NCBI RefSeq assembly: GCF_027923585.1
Contig: NZ_BRPL01000002.1
Coordinates: forward strand, 806,001-870,000
Direction: 5' to 3'
Length of the DNA: 64,000 nucleotides
Source: Philodulcilactobacillus myokonensis
GTDB taxonomy: Bacteria; Bacillota; Bacilli; Lactobacillales; Lactobacillaceae
A model generated the notes under the pieces. It ran no database searches. It was given only the letters and a program-made list of their open reading frames with translations, and was not told the origin of the DNA. Positions 8,326 through 16,864 of this stretch are shown piece by piece. The position numbers and the translations under genes were made by a program. Positions within the stretch are counted from its first letter, which is position 1; every line of letters starts with the position of its first letter.

Positions 8326-8424
8326 TGTGGCGAATGTGAACATAACATCGCAAGATAAACGCCTTTTCGTCCAAAGTCCACATTCCGTTCCAATGGCACT
8401 TAACGCGTTATGTTCTACCCCAAC
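8326..8424 (-). ncRNA. Tetrahydrofolate (THF) riboswitch, folT leader
   Basis: Read on the - strand the leader contains the conserved core CGCGTTAAGTGCC, then GGAATGTGGAC, then CGAAAAGGCG, in the order and spacing of the THF class I riboswitch. A long-range stem is visible: GAACATAAC (8407-8415 complement) pairs perfectly with GTTATGTTC (8338-8346 complement). Known members sit before folT, as here. Binding of THF would lower folT expression. It lies between degV and folT, and no strong promoter is obvious just upstream, so transcription may start within or before degV. Confidence 0.85.
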
Positions 8425-8435
8425 TAAATCATAAG

Positions 8436-9314
8436 TTACTGTTGATCAAATTCTTTATCAAAATCTTTCATCCAACCAATGGCCAAGGCTTTGGCACCTA
8501 AATGGGTCCCAATTACTGGACCAAAGTAACTTTGCTCAACGGTCATGTTCGGATAAATTTGCTGAATGTTTTTTGCCCATACATCACCACCTTTTGGGTC
8601 ATTACCATTAATGATAATAGCTTTAACAGGATAATCAACCTTCTGAACGCTTTGTTTAAAAAGTTCTTCACATCGTTTTAAAGCTCTTTTTCTAGATCTT
8701 ACCTTATCAAAAGCAACGATTTTATCAGTGTGATTATCAAAAGTTAATAACGGTTTGATCCTTAATAAGCTACCAATTAAGGCAGAAGCATTTGAAAGTC
8801 GACCACCCTTAACTAAGTTCTTTAAATCATCGACAATAAAGACTTCATTGATAGTTGACCTTAAACGATTTAATTCATGAATAATTTCATCAACAGAAAG
8901 ATTTTCTTGAGCCATTTTACCAGCCGCCATTGCTAAATAACCCATTAATTTAACAGTGATTTTTGAATCATATGGGATTACTTTAATGTCTTTAATTGAT
9001 TTTGCAACTGATTTTAATTGGTCCAAGAAACCAGAAATGGTACTGGCAAGGTGGATACTAATAACAGCATCATAGCCTTCTTTAGCTAGTTTACGATATA
9101 CTTTAATCACTTCACCCATTGGTGGTTGTGATGTTGTTGGTAATTGATCAGCTTGTTTTAGTTGATCGTAAAAGTCATCTGTACTGATATCAACACCCTC
9201 ATGATAAGTTTTGCCATTAATCACAAGGGGGATTGAAATAACCTTTATATTATAAGCATCCCGCTCCTTATGAGATAAATAAGCAGTGCTATCTGTTACC
9301 ACAGCAATTTTCAT
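8436..9314 (-). CDS. DegV family fatty-acid-binding protein
   Basis: DegV proteins bind a fatty acid in a cleft; some act as FakB carriers that present exogenous fatty acid to the kinase FakA. This copy has 292 residues. Family motifs are the N-terminal VVTDSTAYLS, TSQPPMGE near residue 60, SIHLASTISG near residue 95 and LKNLVKGGRLS near residue 165. The start ATG has an AAAGGGTGA site. It diverges from rqcH across a 126-base promoter region and lies upstream of folT. A second DegV is at 27.2-28.0 kb. No FakA is visible in the window. Confidence 0.88.
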   Translation of the reverse strand: MKIAVVTDSTAYLSHKERDAYNIKVISIPLVINGKTYHEGVDISTDDFYDQLKQADQLPTTSQPPMGEVIKVYRKLAKEGYDAVISIHLASTISGFLDQLKSVAKSIKDIKVIPYDSKITVKLMGYLAMAAGKMAQENLSVDEIIHELNRLRSTINEVFIVDDLKNLVKGGRLSNASALIGSLLRIKPLLTFDNHTDKIVAFDKVRSRKRALKRCEELFKQSVQKVDYPVKAIIINGNDPKGGDVWAKNIQQIYPNMTVEQSYFGPVIGTHLGAKALAIGWMKDFDKEFDQQ

Positions 9315-9398
9315 TAATTGAGTTCACCCTTTTATAATAATTATATATAATATTATAACATCAACATAAAGTAGTAAATATCGATAATGCAAAACTTT

Positions 9399-9407
9399 TG
9401 TTATAAT
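9399..9407 (+). promoter_or_regulatory. Extended -10 promoter of rqcH
   Basis: TGTTATAAT, an extended -10 element (TG, one base, TATAAT), lies 33 bases before the rqcH start. No good -35 is seen, as is common with extended -10 promoters. Confidence 0.55.
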
Positions 9408-9440
9408 GAAGTCCGTTACTATTTTAAGGAGGCAAGTTAT

Positions 9441-11159
9441 ATGTCATTTGACGGATCATTTATTCATTCAATGGTAAACGAATTTAATCAAACTTTAAAT
9501 GGCGGCAGAATTGCTAAAATTAATCAGCCATATGCTAATGACATTATTATGACCATTAGATCACATCGTCATAATTATCATTTATTATTATCAGCTAATC
9601 CGTCATTTGCAAGGGCCCAAATTACAAACGTCCCTTACACCAATCCATCGGTTCCAACTAACTTTACTATGACACTTCGAAAATATCTAAGCGGTGGTGT
9701 TTTAAAACAAATTCACCAGGTTAATAACGATCGTATTATCCATTTTCATTTTACAACTAGAAATGAAATTGGTGATATTGAAGATCTTTTATTAATTGTC
9801 GAAATCATGGCAAGGCACAGTAATATTATTTTAATTAATAATGAATCTAAACGGATCATTGACGCAATTAAGCGGATTGGGTCGGATAAAAACCGGTATC
9901 GAACCATCTTACCAGGTTCTACTTACATTGACCCACCTAAACAGAACCAAATTTCACCATTTCATTTTGATGCTTTTGACCAATTAAATGCATTGATTAG
10001 AAAGTATCCTAACCAGGATGTTTTAGCACACGCCCTTCAACATTTAGTTCAAGGGATTGGCAAGGATACGGCTGAATTTTTAGCTGGGTACTTACATCGT
10101 CCTGGTCAACTGGTTAATAATTTTAATCAATTCTTTAACCATTATGATCATCCCAAACCAACGTTAGTGATTAATAAACGGCATCAATCATCATTTATGG
10201 TCTATCCTTTTATTAATGATTTAGATCATCAAAATAAATCATTTCAGACGCTAAGTGAATTACTAGATTTTTATTATCGTGATAAAACTGAGCGTGAACG
10301 GGTCAAAGAACGTGGTGCAGCTTTAATTCGGGTTGTTAAAAATGAATTAAAAAAGAATCGAAACAAAATTAAAAAACTTAATCGAACTTTAAAATCGGCT
10401 GAACATGCGGATGAATATAAAGTCAAGGGTGAAATTTTAACCACCTATTTGAACCAAATTAAATCTGGGATGAAAGAAATTACCCTACCTAATTTTTATC
10501 AACAGCAAAAGCCAATTAAAATTCAATTATCACTTCAAAAATCTCCTTCTGAAAATTCTCAATGGTATTTTAAACAGTATCGTAAAAAGCAACATGCTCA
10601 AAAATATGTTACTAAACAGCTTAAAAATGCTAATCAAGAGATTGATTATTTTGAAAATATTCGATCCCAAATTGAAATTGCCAATCCGGATGATTTAGAT
10701 GAAATTAAAGAAGAACTAGCTAACGGTGGTTACATCAAGAAGCATCATCAAAAGAAAAATCGTAATCGCCACCGTAGTCATCCAGAACATTTTACATCTG
10801 ATAATGGAATTACCATTTTAGTTGGCAAAAATAATCTTCAAAATGATAAATTAACCATGCGGACTGCTAATAAAAATGACATTTGGATGCATACCCAGAA
10901 GATTCACGGATCACATGTAATCATTAGATCGAACCATCCCGATAATCAAACATTAATTCAAGCTGCAACGTTAGCTGCCTACTTTTCAAAAGCACGTGAA
11001 TCTGCCAACGTTCCAGTTGATTATGTCCCGGTTAAAAATTTATCTAAACCGAATGGTGCTAAACCGGGATTTGTTATTTATCGGCATCAAAAGACGTTAA
11101 GTGTTACGCCTAAAGAATCAGTGATTCAGAAATTACGTTCCAACCAATCTAAAGCTTAA
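9441..11159 (+). CDS. rqcH: NFACT protein RqcH / fibronectin-binding protein FbpA homolog
   Basis: RqcH-type NFACT protein that binds obstructed 50S subunits and recruits tRNA-Ala to add C-terminal alanine tails in ribosome quality control. It is also annotated as fibronectin-binding FbpA. The start is ATG 9441, 8 bases after AAGGAGG, giving 572 residues; the longer upstream frame is untranslated leader. Domains in order: NFACT-N (1 to about 200) with LRKYLSGG and the NNDRIIHF segment holding the conserved Asp-Arg pair, a helical and coiled-coil middle (about 270-430), and C-terminal NFACT-R from about residue 450 (GKNNLQNDKLTMRTANKND, IWMHTQKIHGSHVIIR). It is monocistronic and is one of only four + strand genes after 7 kb. 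Confidence 0.92.
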   Translation: MSFDGSFIHSMVNEFNQTLNGGRIAKINQPYANDIIMTIRSHRHNYHLLLSANPSFARAQITNVPYTNPSVPTNFTMTLRKYLSGGVLKQIHQVNNDRIIHFHFTTRNEIGDIEDLLLIVEIMARHSNIILINNESKRIIDAIKRIGSDKNRYRTILPGSTYIDPPKQNQISPFHFDAFDQLNALIRKYPNQDVLAHALQHLVQGIGKDTAEFLAGYLHRPGQLVNNFNQFFNHYDHPKPTLVINKRHQSSFMVYPFINDLDHQNKSFQTLSELLDFYYRDKTERERVKERGAALIRVVKNELKKNRNKIKKLNRTLKSAEHADEYKVKGEILTTYLNQIKSGMKEITLPNFYQQQKPIKIQLSLQKSPSENSQWYFKQYRKKQHAQKYVTKQLKNANQEIDYFENIRSQIEIANPDDLDEIKEELANGGYIKKHHQKKNRNRHRSHPEHFTSDNGITILVGKNNLQNDKLTMRTANKNDIWMHTQKIHGSHVIIRSNHPDNQTLIQAATLAAYFSKARESANVPVDYVPVKNLSKPNGAKPGFVIYRHQKTLSVTPKESVIQKLRSNQSKA

Positions 11160-11177
11160 ATTTTAAATTAATGATTT

Positions 11178-11217
11178 AAAAAGCACTACCGAATTATATT
11201 GATTCGATAGTGCTTTT
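11178..11217. terminator. Bidirectional terminator between rqcH and carB
   Basis: AAAAGCACTA...TAGTGCTTTT with an inner CGAAT/ATTCG extension forms a symmetrical stem between the convergent genes, serving both. Confidence 0.88.
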
Positions 11218-11219
11218 AA

Positions 11220-13706
11220 TCATTGTTTCGGTTCAATTTTAGCTCCAACAATTTGAGAATCTAGACCATTTTTGGTTCTAACTTTCAATTGCCTAAATGG
11301 AAATTTAGCCACCATTTCTAAATGCTTTTGTTCTTGATGTTCTAACAAATGAATTAGTTTGTTCCGATCCAATTGATGGGTATAGTATTTAATTAATTCA
11401 TGAATCCAATTAATCCCAGTTACTCGATTTAAAAAGACCGTTTCTGTGATTTTAAGTGGTCTGACTCCAATTAAATGGTTTCCATTTTGATTATGAATGA
11501 ATAATGCTTGGACTAATCCATGCCACTCGGAGGATGATTTAATTTCATTTATTGCTTGTGATGTTAAATTTTTAATTACCCTAGAGGACATTTTTAATGG
11601 TGCCATATATTTAAAAATTAATTTTAATTGTTGAGGTTGCTTTAAATTAAATTGAACAGTGGAAATTGGGTGACAATGGTTAGCGGTAACAAAGAAATCA
11701 ATGCCAAATGAAGCTTTAGAGTCCCTTAGCACTCCTGTTTCTTGATCTGGCGGAATAATTGCAATTTTAAAATGACGCTTGCTTAATTCTCGAACTAAAT
11801 AGTGTCGATTGCCAGGGATGAAAATTATTTTGGGTTGCTCTAAATAGATGATATCTAAAATATTACCCAATTGAATGGGTTCAATGTATTGTTTATTGCT
11901 TATTTTAGGACATAGCGAAATAGAATTCGGATTATTATTCATAATAATGGTTTGATATCCCGAATGATGCAATTGAATTAAAGTTTGGGCGGTATAATAA
12001 TCTGCGGCAGTATTTGGCCCTAATTGATTTCCACCACGGCCGATTACTAATGCTGAATCAGATTTAAAACGATGGGATTCATTTTCTTTTTCATAACTAC
12101 TGTAGTATGAAGAACTTGTATTCAGAACTTCGCCTGCTGTTGATTCAATTGCTTTATACGTAGGAATTGAATGACATTTTTGACCTAAATCAAAAATTTT
12201 TTCAATTGGCACATTCCACGTTTCAGCAAGCATTCCGTCCCCAAATCCACTATTATGGGCAGCTTTTACCGTTGATGATCGAAGGGGATGGTTAATAATT
12301 TCATTCTCAACTACCAGTAAATTCCTCAATTTATAAAAATAAAATTGATCAATTTTAGTTAATTCAGCTAATTCTGCCGGACTATAGCCACGCCTTAATG
12401 CTTCAATTAATACTAAAATCCGATTTTGCCTAGGATGAATTAACTGATTAATCATATTATCATCACTTAAATTTTGCATGCTTGGTAAAACATCGCGGGG
12501 ACTAAATTGAGAACTTCTTAACGCTTTTAACATCGCTTCTTCAATCGTTCTACCAATTCCGATTGTTGAACCGACCGATTTCATGACTGTATTCAAATGG
12601 TGACTAGCCTTAGGAACATTGTCAAACGGCCAAAGTGGCATTTTAATCACAACGTGATCTAAAGTTGGTTCCATAATTGGAATCAAGTGGCTATATTTGG
12701 ACGGTAGTGAAACGTGTTCTAACGTTCGCCCCAGGATTAATTGCGAACAGACGGCGGCAATTGGATAGTTAGTGGCTTTAGCTGCTAATGTAATACTACG
12801 GCTAAAACTAGGTGTGATTTTAGTTACAAAGAAACGTTTAGTCGTTGGATCCAATGCAAACTGAACGTGACAAAAGCCAATTACCCTAAGGGCATCCATA
12901 ATTTTAAAAGTAGCATTTCGAATCTTTTGGTATTCAGGATCAGTAATCGTTTGAAATGGTGTAATGATAATTGAATCTCCCGAATGAATTCCTACAGCAT
13001 CGATGTTTTCGAGGCCAGAAATTAAAATCTTTGTCCCCGATTCATCCCGAATCCCAATGGTCTCTAATTCTTTATAACCAACAATACTCTTTTCTACGAT
13101 GCACTGGTGGCTACTAGAATGCTTGAAAAAATTATCTAAAGCATGATCTAATTGGTTAAAATTCTTACAATTTTGACGATACGGGCTGTGGTGCTTTGAT
13201 ACGGGCTTAATAATAACTGGCAAACCGATTTTTCTAGCAATATAAACGGCATTTTCTCTACTGCTAACGATCGTTGATGGAACGATATTTTCATGAATAT
13301 TTTTAATGATTCGTCCCATTTTAATGGGATTATTAATCATAAAAATTGCTAATTGAGATGCACCTAACAATTTAATGCCCTGATTTTTTAAGATATTCTG
13401 ATGAATGAGTTCTTTACAAAGCCTAATTGCATGCAGACCTCCAAGGGTTGGTAAAATTGCATCGGGATGAACTTTTTTAATTAGTTTTAAAACATTGGAA
13501 TAATTAATTTCATTAATAAAAATATCTTGATCAGGTAATAAATCCATTGTTAATGTAAAGGGATTATTATCTAGTAGAACCGTTTCAATATTAAATTTTT
13601 GAAATGTTAAAATGGTTTGAAAAGTTGCAGCATCTAGTTCATTTTCATGGCCAATTGAAGATGGCCCACCGCCGATTATTAACACTTTATGAAATTTAAA
13701 ATTCAT
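11220..13706 (-). CDS. carB: CarB-like protein, probably inactive carbamoyl-phosphate synthase large subunit
   Basis: An 828-residue relative of CarB (normally about 1,060). Residues 1-400 align with the first synthetase half and 400-545 with the oligomerisation domain. Residues 552-672 align with the pre-ATP-grasp part of the second half (ALVIGRGGNQLGP). Key changes by alignment to E. coli CarB: Arg169 is Lys167, the glycine loop GGSGGG is absent, and Glu299, Asn301 and Arg303 are Lys296, Thr298 and Ser300. In the second half about 80 residues of the ATP-grasp are missing, and Glu841 and Asn843 correspond to Gly747 and Arg749. The protein stops where the allosteric MGS-like domain should begin. 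His241 and Gln282 survive. The frame is fully open and overlaps carA by 11 bases. Synthase activity is doubtful. Confidence 0.85.
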   Translation of the reverse strand: MNFKFHKVLIIGGGPSSIGHENELDAATFQTILTFQKFNIETVLLDNNPFTLTMDLLPDQDIFINEINYSNVLKLIKKVHPDAILPTLGGLHAIRLCKELIHQNILKNQGIKLLGASQLAIFMINNPIKMGRIIKNIHENIVPSTIVSSRENAVYIARKIGLPVIIKPVSKHHSPYRQNCKNFNQLDHALDNFFKHSSSHQCIVEKSIVGYKELETIGIRDESGTKILISGLENIDAVGIHSGDSIIITPFQTITDPEYQKIRNATFKIMDALRVIGFCHVQFALDPTTKRFFVTKITPSFSRSITLAAKATNYPIAAVCSQLILGRTLEHVSLPSKYSHLIPIMEPTLDHVVIKMPLWPFDNVPKASHHLNTVMKSVGSTIGIGRTIEEAMLKALRSSQFSPRDVLPSMQNLSDDNMINQLIHPRQNRILVLIEALRRGYSPAELAELTKIDQFYFYKLRNLLVVENEIINHPLRSSTVKAAHNSGFGDGMLAETWNVPIEKIFDLGQKCHSIPTYKAIESTAGEVLNTSSSYYSSYEKENESHRFKSDSALVIGRGGNQLGPNTAADYYTAQTLIQLHHSGYQTIIMNNNPNSISLCPKISNKQYIEPIQLGNILDIIYLEQPKIIFIPGNRHYLVRELSKRHFKIAIIPPDQETGVLRDSKASFGIDFFVTANHCHPISTVQFNLKQPQQLKLIFKYMAPLKMSSRVIKNLTSQAINEIKSSSEWHGLVQALFIHNQNGNHLIGVRPLKITETVFLNRVTGINWIHELIKYYTHQLDRNKLIHLLEHQEQKHLEMVAKFPFRQLKVRTKNGLDSQIVGAKIEPKQ

Positions 13707-14796
13707 CGTTTCTTGAACTCCTCTTATTCATATTAGAAGATATATTTTCTAGAAATTCGTCATATAAATCGACACTGTCGGTTGGCCCGGGTCCGCCATC
13801 CGGTGAGAATTGAACAGAAAAAGCTGGATAATCACGATGCCTTAGCCCTTGGATGGTACGATTAACTAAATCACGATAAGTAACAATTAAGTTACTATTT
13901 TGAATTGATTGGTTATCAACGGAATACTCTTGATTTTGGGAAGCATATAGAACATGGTTAGTGATAATTTCTTTGATTGGATGACTACTATTGTGATAGT
14001 CAATTTTTAATTGATATAAACTAGCATGGTTAGCTAATGCAAATAATTCATGTCCTAATCCCATGGCAAACAATGGAACTCGTTTTTGAACATTTTGAAT
14101 CATTTTAAGGACTGATTTTGGAAGGTCATACGGTGAGCCAGGTCCGGTTGATAAAATAATTCCATCTGGATCTAAATCTAAAATATTCTTGCTATCGACA
14201 TTCCATGGCAAAACAATGGTGTCACAATGGCGTTCTGATAATTGTTTCAAAATACCATGTTTCAATCCAAAATCAATTACAATAATATTTAAACCCGTTC
14301 CAGGATTGGGGTATGGTTTAGGCGTTGCGACCTGTGACACCTGTTGATTCGTTAAAACTGTGGCATTTAATTGATCAAAAGCATGCTGATCAGCAACATC
14401 AACAAGACTAGCCTTCATCGCACCGTGTTTTCTTAAATGATGAGCTAGTTCCCTTGTATCGATGCCACTAATTCCAGGGATGTTCCTCTGTTTCAAAAAA
14501 TCATCAAGTGATAATTTACTAAGTCGATTAGTAGAAATATCTGAATATTCATGGGTTACGACACCCTTAATGCTAGTTGAAATTGATTCATAACTTTTAT
14601 GATTAATTCCAATATTACCAATTGACGGTTGGGTAAAAACAATGATCTGATCATGATAAATGGGATTGGTAATAATTTCTTGATACCCTAGCATGTTAGA
14701 ATTAACAATAATTTTACCAGTAGTGGTTGCCCTTGAGCCAAAAGCTTTTCCTTGGTATGCAGTGCCATCTTCAAGTATTAAATAACGTGTTGCCAT
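13696..14796 (-). CDS. carA: CarA-like protein lacking the glutaminase triad
   Basis: A 366-residue relative of the glutaminase subunit of carbamoyl-phosphate synthase, of normal length. Residues 1-150 match the CarA N-terminal domain (GYQEIITNP, GIDTRELAHHLRKHGAMKA) and 168-350 the class I glutamine amidotransferase fold (STGPGSPYDLP). The nucleophile elbow GICLGHQ reads AMGLGHE, so the catalytic Cys is Gly246. The QYHPEASPGP block reads QFSPDGGPGP, so the His is Ser331 and the Glu is Asp333. All three triad positions are replaced. The codons read clearly as GGA, TCA and GAT. A strong AAAGGAGA site precedes ATG 14796. It follows pyrR by 29 bases and overlaps carB. It cannot hydrolyse glutamine by the known mechanism. 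Confidence 0.9.
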   Translation of the reverse strand: MATRYLILEDGTAYQGKAFGSRATTTGKIIVNSNMLGYQEIITNPIYHDQIIVFTQPSIGNIGINHKSYESISTSIKGVVTHEYSDISTNRLSKLSLDDFLKQRNIPGISGIDTRELAHHLRKHGAMKASLVDVADQHAFDQLNATVLTNQQVSQVATPKPYPNPGTGLNIIVIDFGLKHGILKQLSERHCDTIVLPWNVDSKNILDLDPDGIILSTGPGSPYDLPKSVLKMIQNVQKRVPLFAMGLGHELFALANHASLYQLKIDYHNSSHPIKEIITNHVLYASQNQEYSVDNQSIQNSNLIVTYRDLVNRTIQGLRHRDYPAFSVQFSPDGGPGPTDSVDLYDEFLENISSNMNKRSSRNDEF

Positions 14797-14825
14797 CAGC
14801 TGATCTCCTTTAGTTTAATCACCAG

Positions 14826-15359
14826 TTAATTTTTGATGATTTCTACTAGATCTTTACCATCAATTTCCTTCATGAGCACCCTAATTTTTTCGGACTGAGA
14901 ACTTGGAATATTTTTACCAACAAAATCAGCTCGAATTGGCAACTCGCGATGGCCACGATCAACTAAGACTGCTAAGTGAATTGTTCTAGGTCGGCCTAAT
15001 TCTAAAATGGCACTTAATGCTGCCCGAACAGTCCTTCCAGTATATAAGACATCATCCACTAAAATCACATTTTTCTTTTCGACTGAAATATTGTCGTTAG
15101 TAACTGATACTTTTTTGGGCGATTGTTTATCGTGTTCAATATCATCCCGGTAATTTGTAACATCAATACTTGCTACCGGAATTTTTACGTTCTCTAATTT
15201 TTCCAAACGATTAGCAATTCGCTTTGCAAGAAAAACACCACGGGTTTTGATTCCAATAATTACTAGGTTGTTAACACCTTTATTTTTTTCGATAATTTCG
15301 TATGTAATTCGTGTTAAAGCACGTTGCATTGCCATTTTATTGATTACAATATTTTCCAT
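14826..15359 (-). CDS. pyrR: PyrR, pyrimidine operon attenuator / uracil phosphoribosyltransferase
   Basis: UMP-responsive RNA-binding regulator of pyr operons with weak uracil phosphoribosyltransferase activity, 177 residues (usual length about 180). The PRPP-binding loop [18 protein letters not shown] lies near residue 97, and the [15 protein letters not shown] segment near residue 36 is normal. It is the first gene of pyrR-carA-carB. Its own leader has no recognisable PyrR-binding loop, although it holds a hairpin. The other pyr genes are not in the window, so its targets lie elsewhere or have been lost. Confidence 0.94.
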   Translation of the reverse strand: MENIVINKMAMQRALTRITYEIIEKNKGVNNLVIIGIKTRGVFLAKRIANRLEKLENVKIPVASIDVTNYRDDIEHDKQSPKKVSVTNDNISVEKKNVILVDDVLYTGRTVRAALSAILELGRPRTIHLAVLVDRGHRELPIRADFVGKNIPSSQSEKIRVLMKEIDGKDLVEIIKN

Positions 15360-15385
15360 TTGTTATCCTCCTGATGATTATGATT

Positions 15386-15422
15386 AAAAAGGTTACTCAT
15401 ATATCATACATAAGTAACCTTT
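15386..15422 (-). terminator. Terminator-like hairpin in the pyrR leader
   Basis: A perfect 10-bp stem (AAAGGTTACT with AGTAACCTTT) is followed by a short T run on the - strand, 27 bases before pyrR. It could end rluD transcripts or attenuate pyrR. It begins about where transcription from the TATAAT just upstream would start, so a classic antiterminator leader does not fit in front of it. Confidence 0.7.
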
Positions 15423-15432
15423 AATTAATTTT

Positions 15433-15461
15433 ATTATATTCTATCATGAAACAATACAAAA
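15433..15461 (-). promoter_or_regulatory. Candidate pyrR promoter
   Basis: TATAAT (15433-15438 complement) with a weak TTTTGT 17 bases upstream (15456-15461 complement). A TTGACA at 15467-15472 is too far from it to be its -35. Confidence 0.45.
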
Positions 15462-15475
15462 TCAGTTGTCAAATT

Positions 15476-16384
15476 TTAATTAGAAAATTCTTTTCTTAAG
15501 TGGTCTAAAGTTTCCTGAAAAATTTTAGGTAGTGGCGCATGAAATAGCATCTCTTGATTTGTGATTGGATGTTTAAATCCTAATGTATTTGCGTGTAAAA
15601 ATTGACCATGCCCTTTAATTGTTTTTCTTGGCCCATACAGTGGATCTCCAACTAAGGGATGTCCAATGTATTTCATATGAACCCTAATTTGATGAGTTCT
15701 TCCCGTTTCTAATCGACACTTAACTAATGTATAACGATTAAACCGTTCTAAGACTTTAAAGTGGGTAACAGCTTGTCGCCCATCAGCAACCACCGCCTGC
15801 ATTTTGCGATTCTTTTTTGATCGTCCCAGTGGTGCATCAATCACCCCACCGTTTTCTTTAATATTACCATGGACTAAAGCAATATAACTTCTAATATTGC
15901 TTTTATCTTTTAATTGCTTTGATAAAGATTGGTGAGCGTTATTATTTTTGGCAACCATCAGTAGTCCCGATGTATCCTTATCAATCCGGTGAACAATTCC
16001 AGGACGAAAAGTTCCGTTAATATTTGATAACGGCGTATGATAAAGTAACGCATTCACTAAAGTATGATCCGGATGACCGGGTGCTGGATGAACGACCATC
16101 CCCTGTGGCTTATTTACAACTATGACGTCATTATCCTCGTAAACGATATCTAAGGGAATTTTTTCAGGTTTTAAATTTAATTTTTTAGGTTCTAATAATT
16201 TAACTTGAATTTGATCACCATTGTTCACTTTATAATTTGGTTTTTCAATTTGATTATTCACCAAAATTTGATTTTGATCAATTAATTTCTTGATTCTTGA
16301 ACGACTCAATTTAGGAAATTGGTTTGAAATAACTTTATCCAAGCGTCCATTTTGAGTTGTTATTTGTAAATGCAATTGACGCAT
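15476..16384 (-). CDS. rluD: 23S rRNA pseudouridine synthase, RluD family
   Basis: Isomerises uridines of large-subunit rRNA; RluA/RluD family, 302 residues (B. subtilis YlyB type). An N-terminal S4 RNA-binding domain spans about residues 13-75. The catalytic motif is HRIDKDTSGLLMVAKN near residue 133, with the active Asp. The conserved GRTHQIRVHMKYIGHPLVGDPLYG follows. It is translated 9 bases after lspA, in the same order as in B. subtilis and lactobacilli (lspA-rluD-pyrR). Confidence 0.94.
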   Translation of the reverse strand: MRQLHLQITTQNGRLDKVISNQFPKLSRSRIKKLIDQNQILVNNQIEKPNYKVNNGDQIQVKLLEPKKLNLKPEKIPLDIVYEDNDVIVVNKPQGMVVHPAPGHPDHTLVNALLYHTPLSNINGTFRPGIVHRIDKDTSGLLMVAKNNNAHQSLSKQLKDKSNIRSYIALVHGNIKENGGVIDAPLGRSKKNRKMQAVVADGRQAVTHFKVLERFNRYTLVKCRLETGRTHQIRVHMKYIGHPLVGDPLYGPRKTIKGHGQFLHANTLGFKHPITNQEMLFHAPLPKIFQETLDHLRKEFSN

Positions 16385-16393
16385 TTAATGATT

Positions 16394-16834
16394 TTACTCC
16401 TTTATAATTGCAATAATTAAAATTAAAACTCCAATCGTTAAACAACTATCAGCAATATTAAAAACTGGAAAATTGATGAAATCAAGTTGAAACATATCAA
16501 CGACGTATCCTTGAATAAAACGGTTGATTAGATTTCCAATGGTTCCAGCAATAATCATCGATAATGATAACGTATAAATAAAATGACGACGATATTTAAA
16601 AAGATAGTATGCCAGAATAAATAAAACAACTGCGGCAATAATTTCAAAAAGCCAATTTTGCCCTGTTAAAATGCTCCATGCAGCCCCACTGTTGTGAAGG
16701 TTAGTAAGTGAAACCACGTGATGAATTAAAGGAATTGTCTGATTTAAAGTCAAATGAACCGTAACTAATTCCTTTACCCATTGATCAATTCCAATTAAGG
16801 CAAATATGAAAATAACTGCGTAGATAATTGGCAT
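16394..16834 (-). CDS. lspA: Lipoprotein signal peptidase (signal peptidase II)
   Basis: Membrane aspartic protease that removes signal peptides from diacylglyceryl prolipoproteins, 146 residues. Four hydrophobic segments are visible. Conserved blocks include NSGAAWSIL, GNLINRFIQGYVVDMF with the first catalytic Asp, and FPVFNIADSCLTIG with the second. Its usual rluD partner follows directly. The start codon is ATG 16834. Confidence 0.94.
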   Translation of the reverse strand: MPIIYAVIFIFALIGIDQWVKELVTVHLTLNQTIPLIHHVVSLTNLHNSGAAWSILTGQNWLFEIIAAVVLFILAYYLFKYRRHFIYTLSLSMIIAGTIGNLINRFIQGYVVDMFQLDFINFPVFNIADSCLTIGVLILIIAIIKE

Positions 16835-16864
16835 AGTTGTCCCCGTTTCATTAAAAATTTATTT

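Noticed and set aside
11220-13706. carB as a frameshifted full-length gene
   Set aside because: The missing segments are deletions inside one open frame; flanking frames show no continuation of ATP-grasp or the allosteric domain.
15386-15472. PyrR-controlled transcription attenuator before pyrR
   Set aside because: A terminator-like hairpin exists, but there is no antiterminator partner and no recognisable PyrR-binding loop in the short leader.
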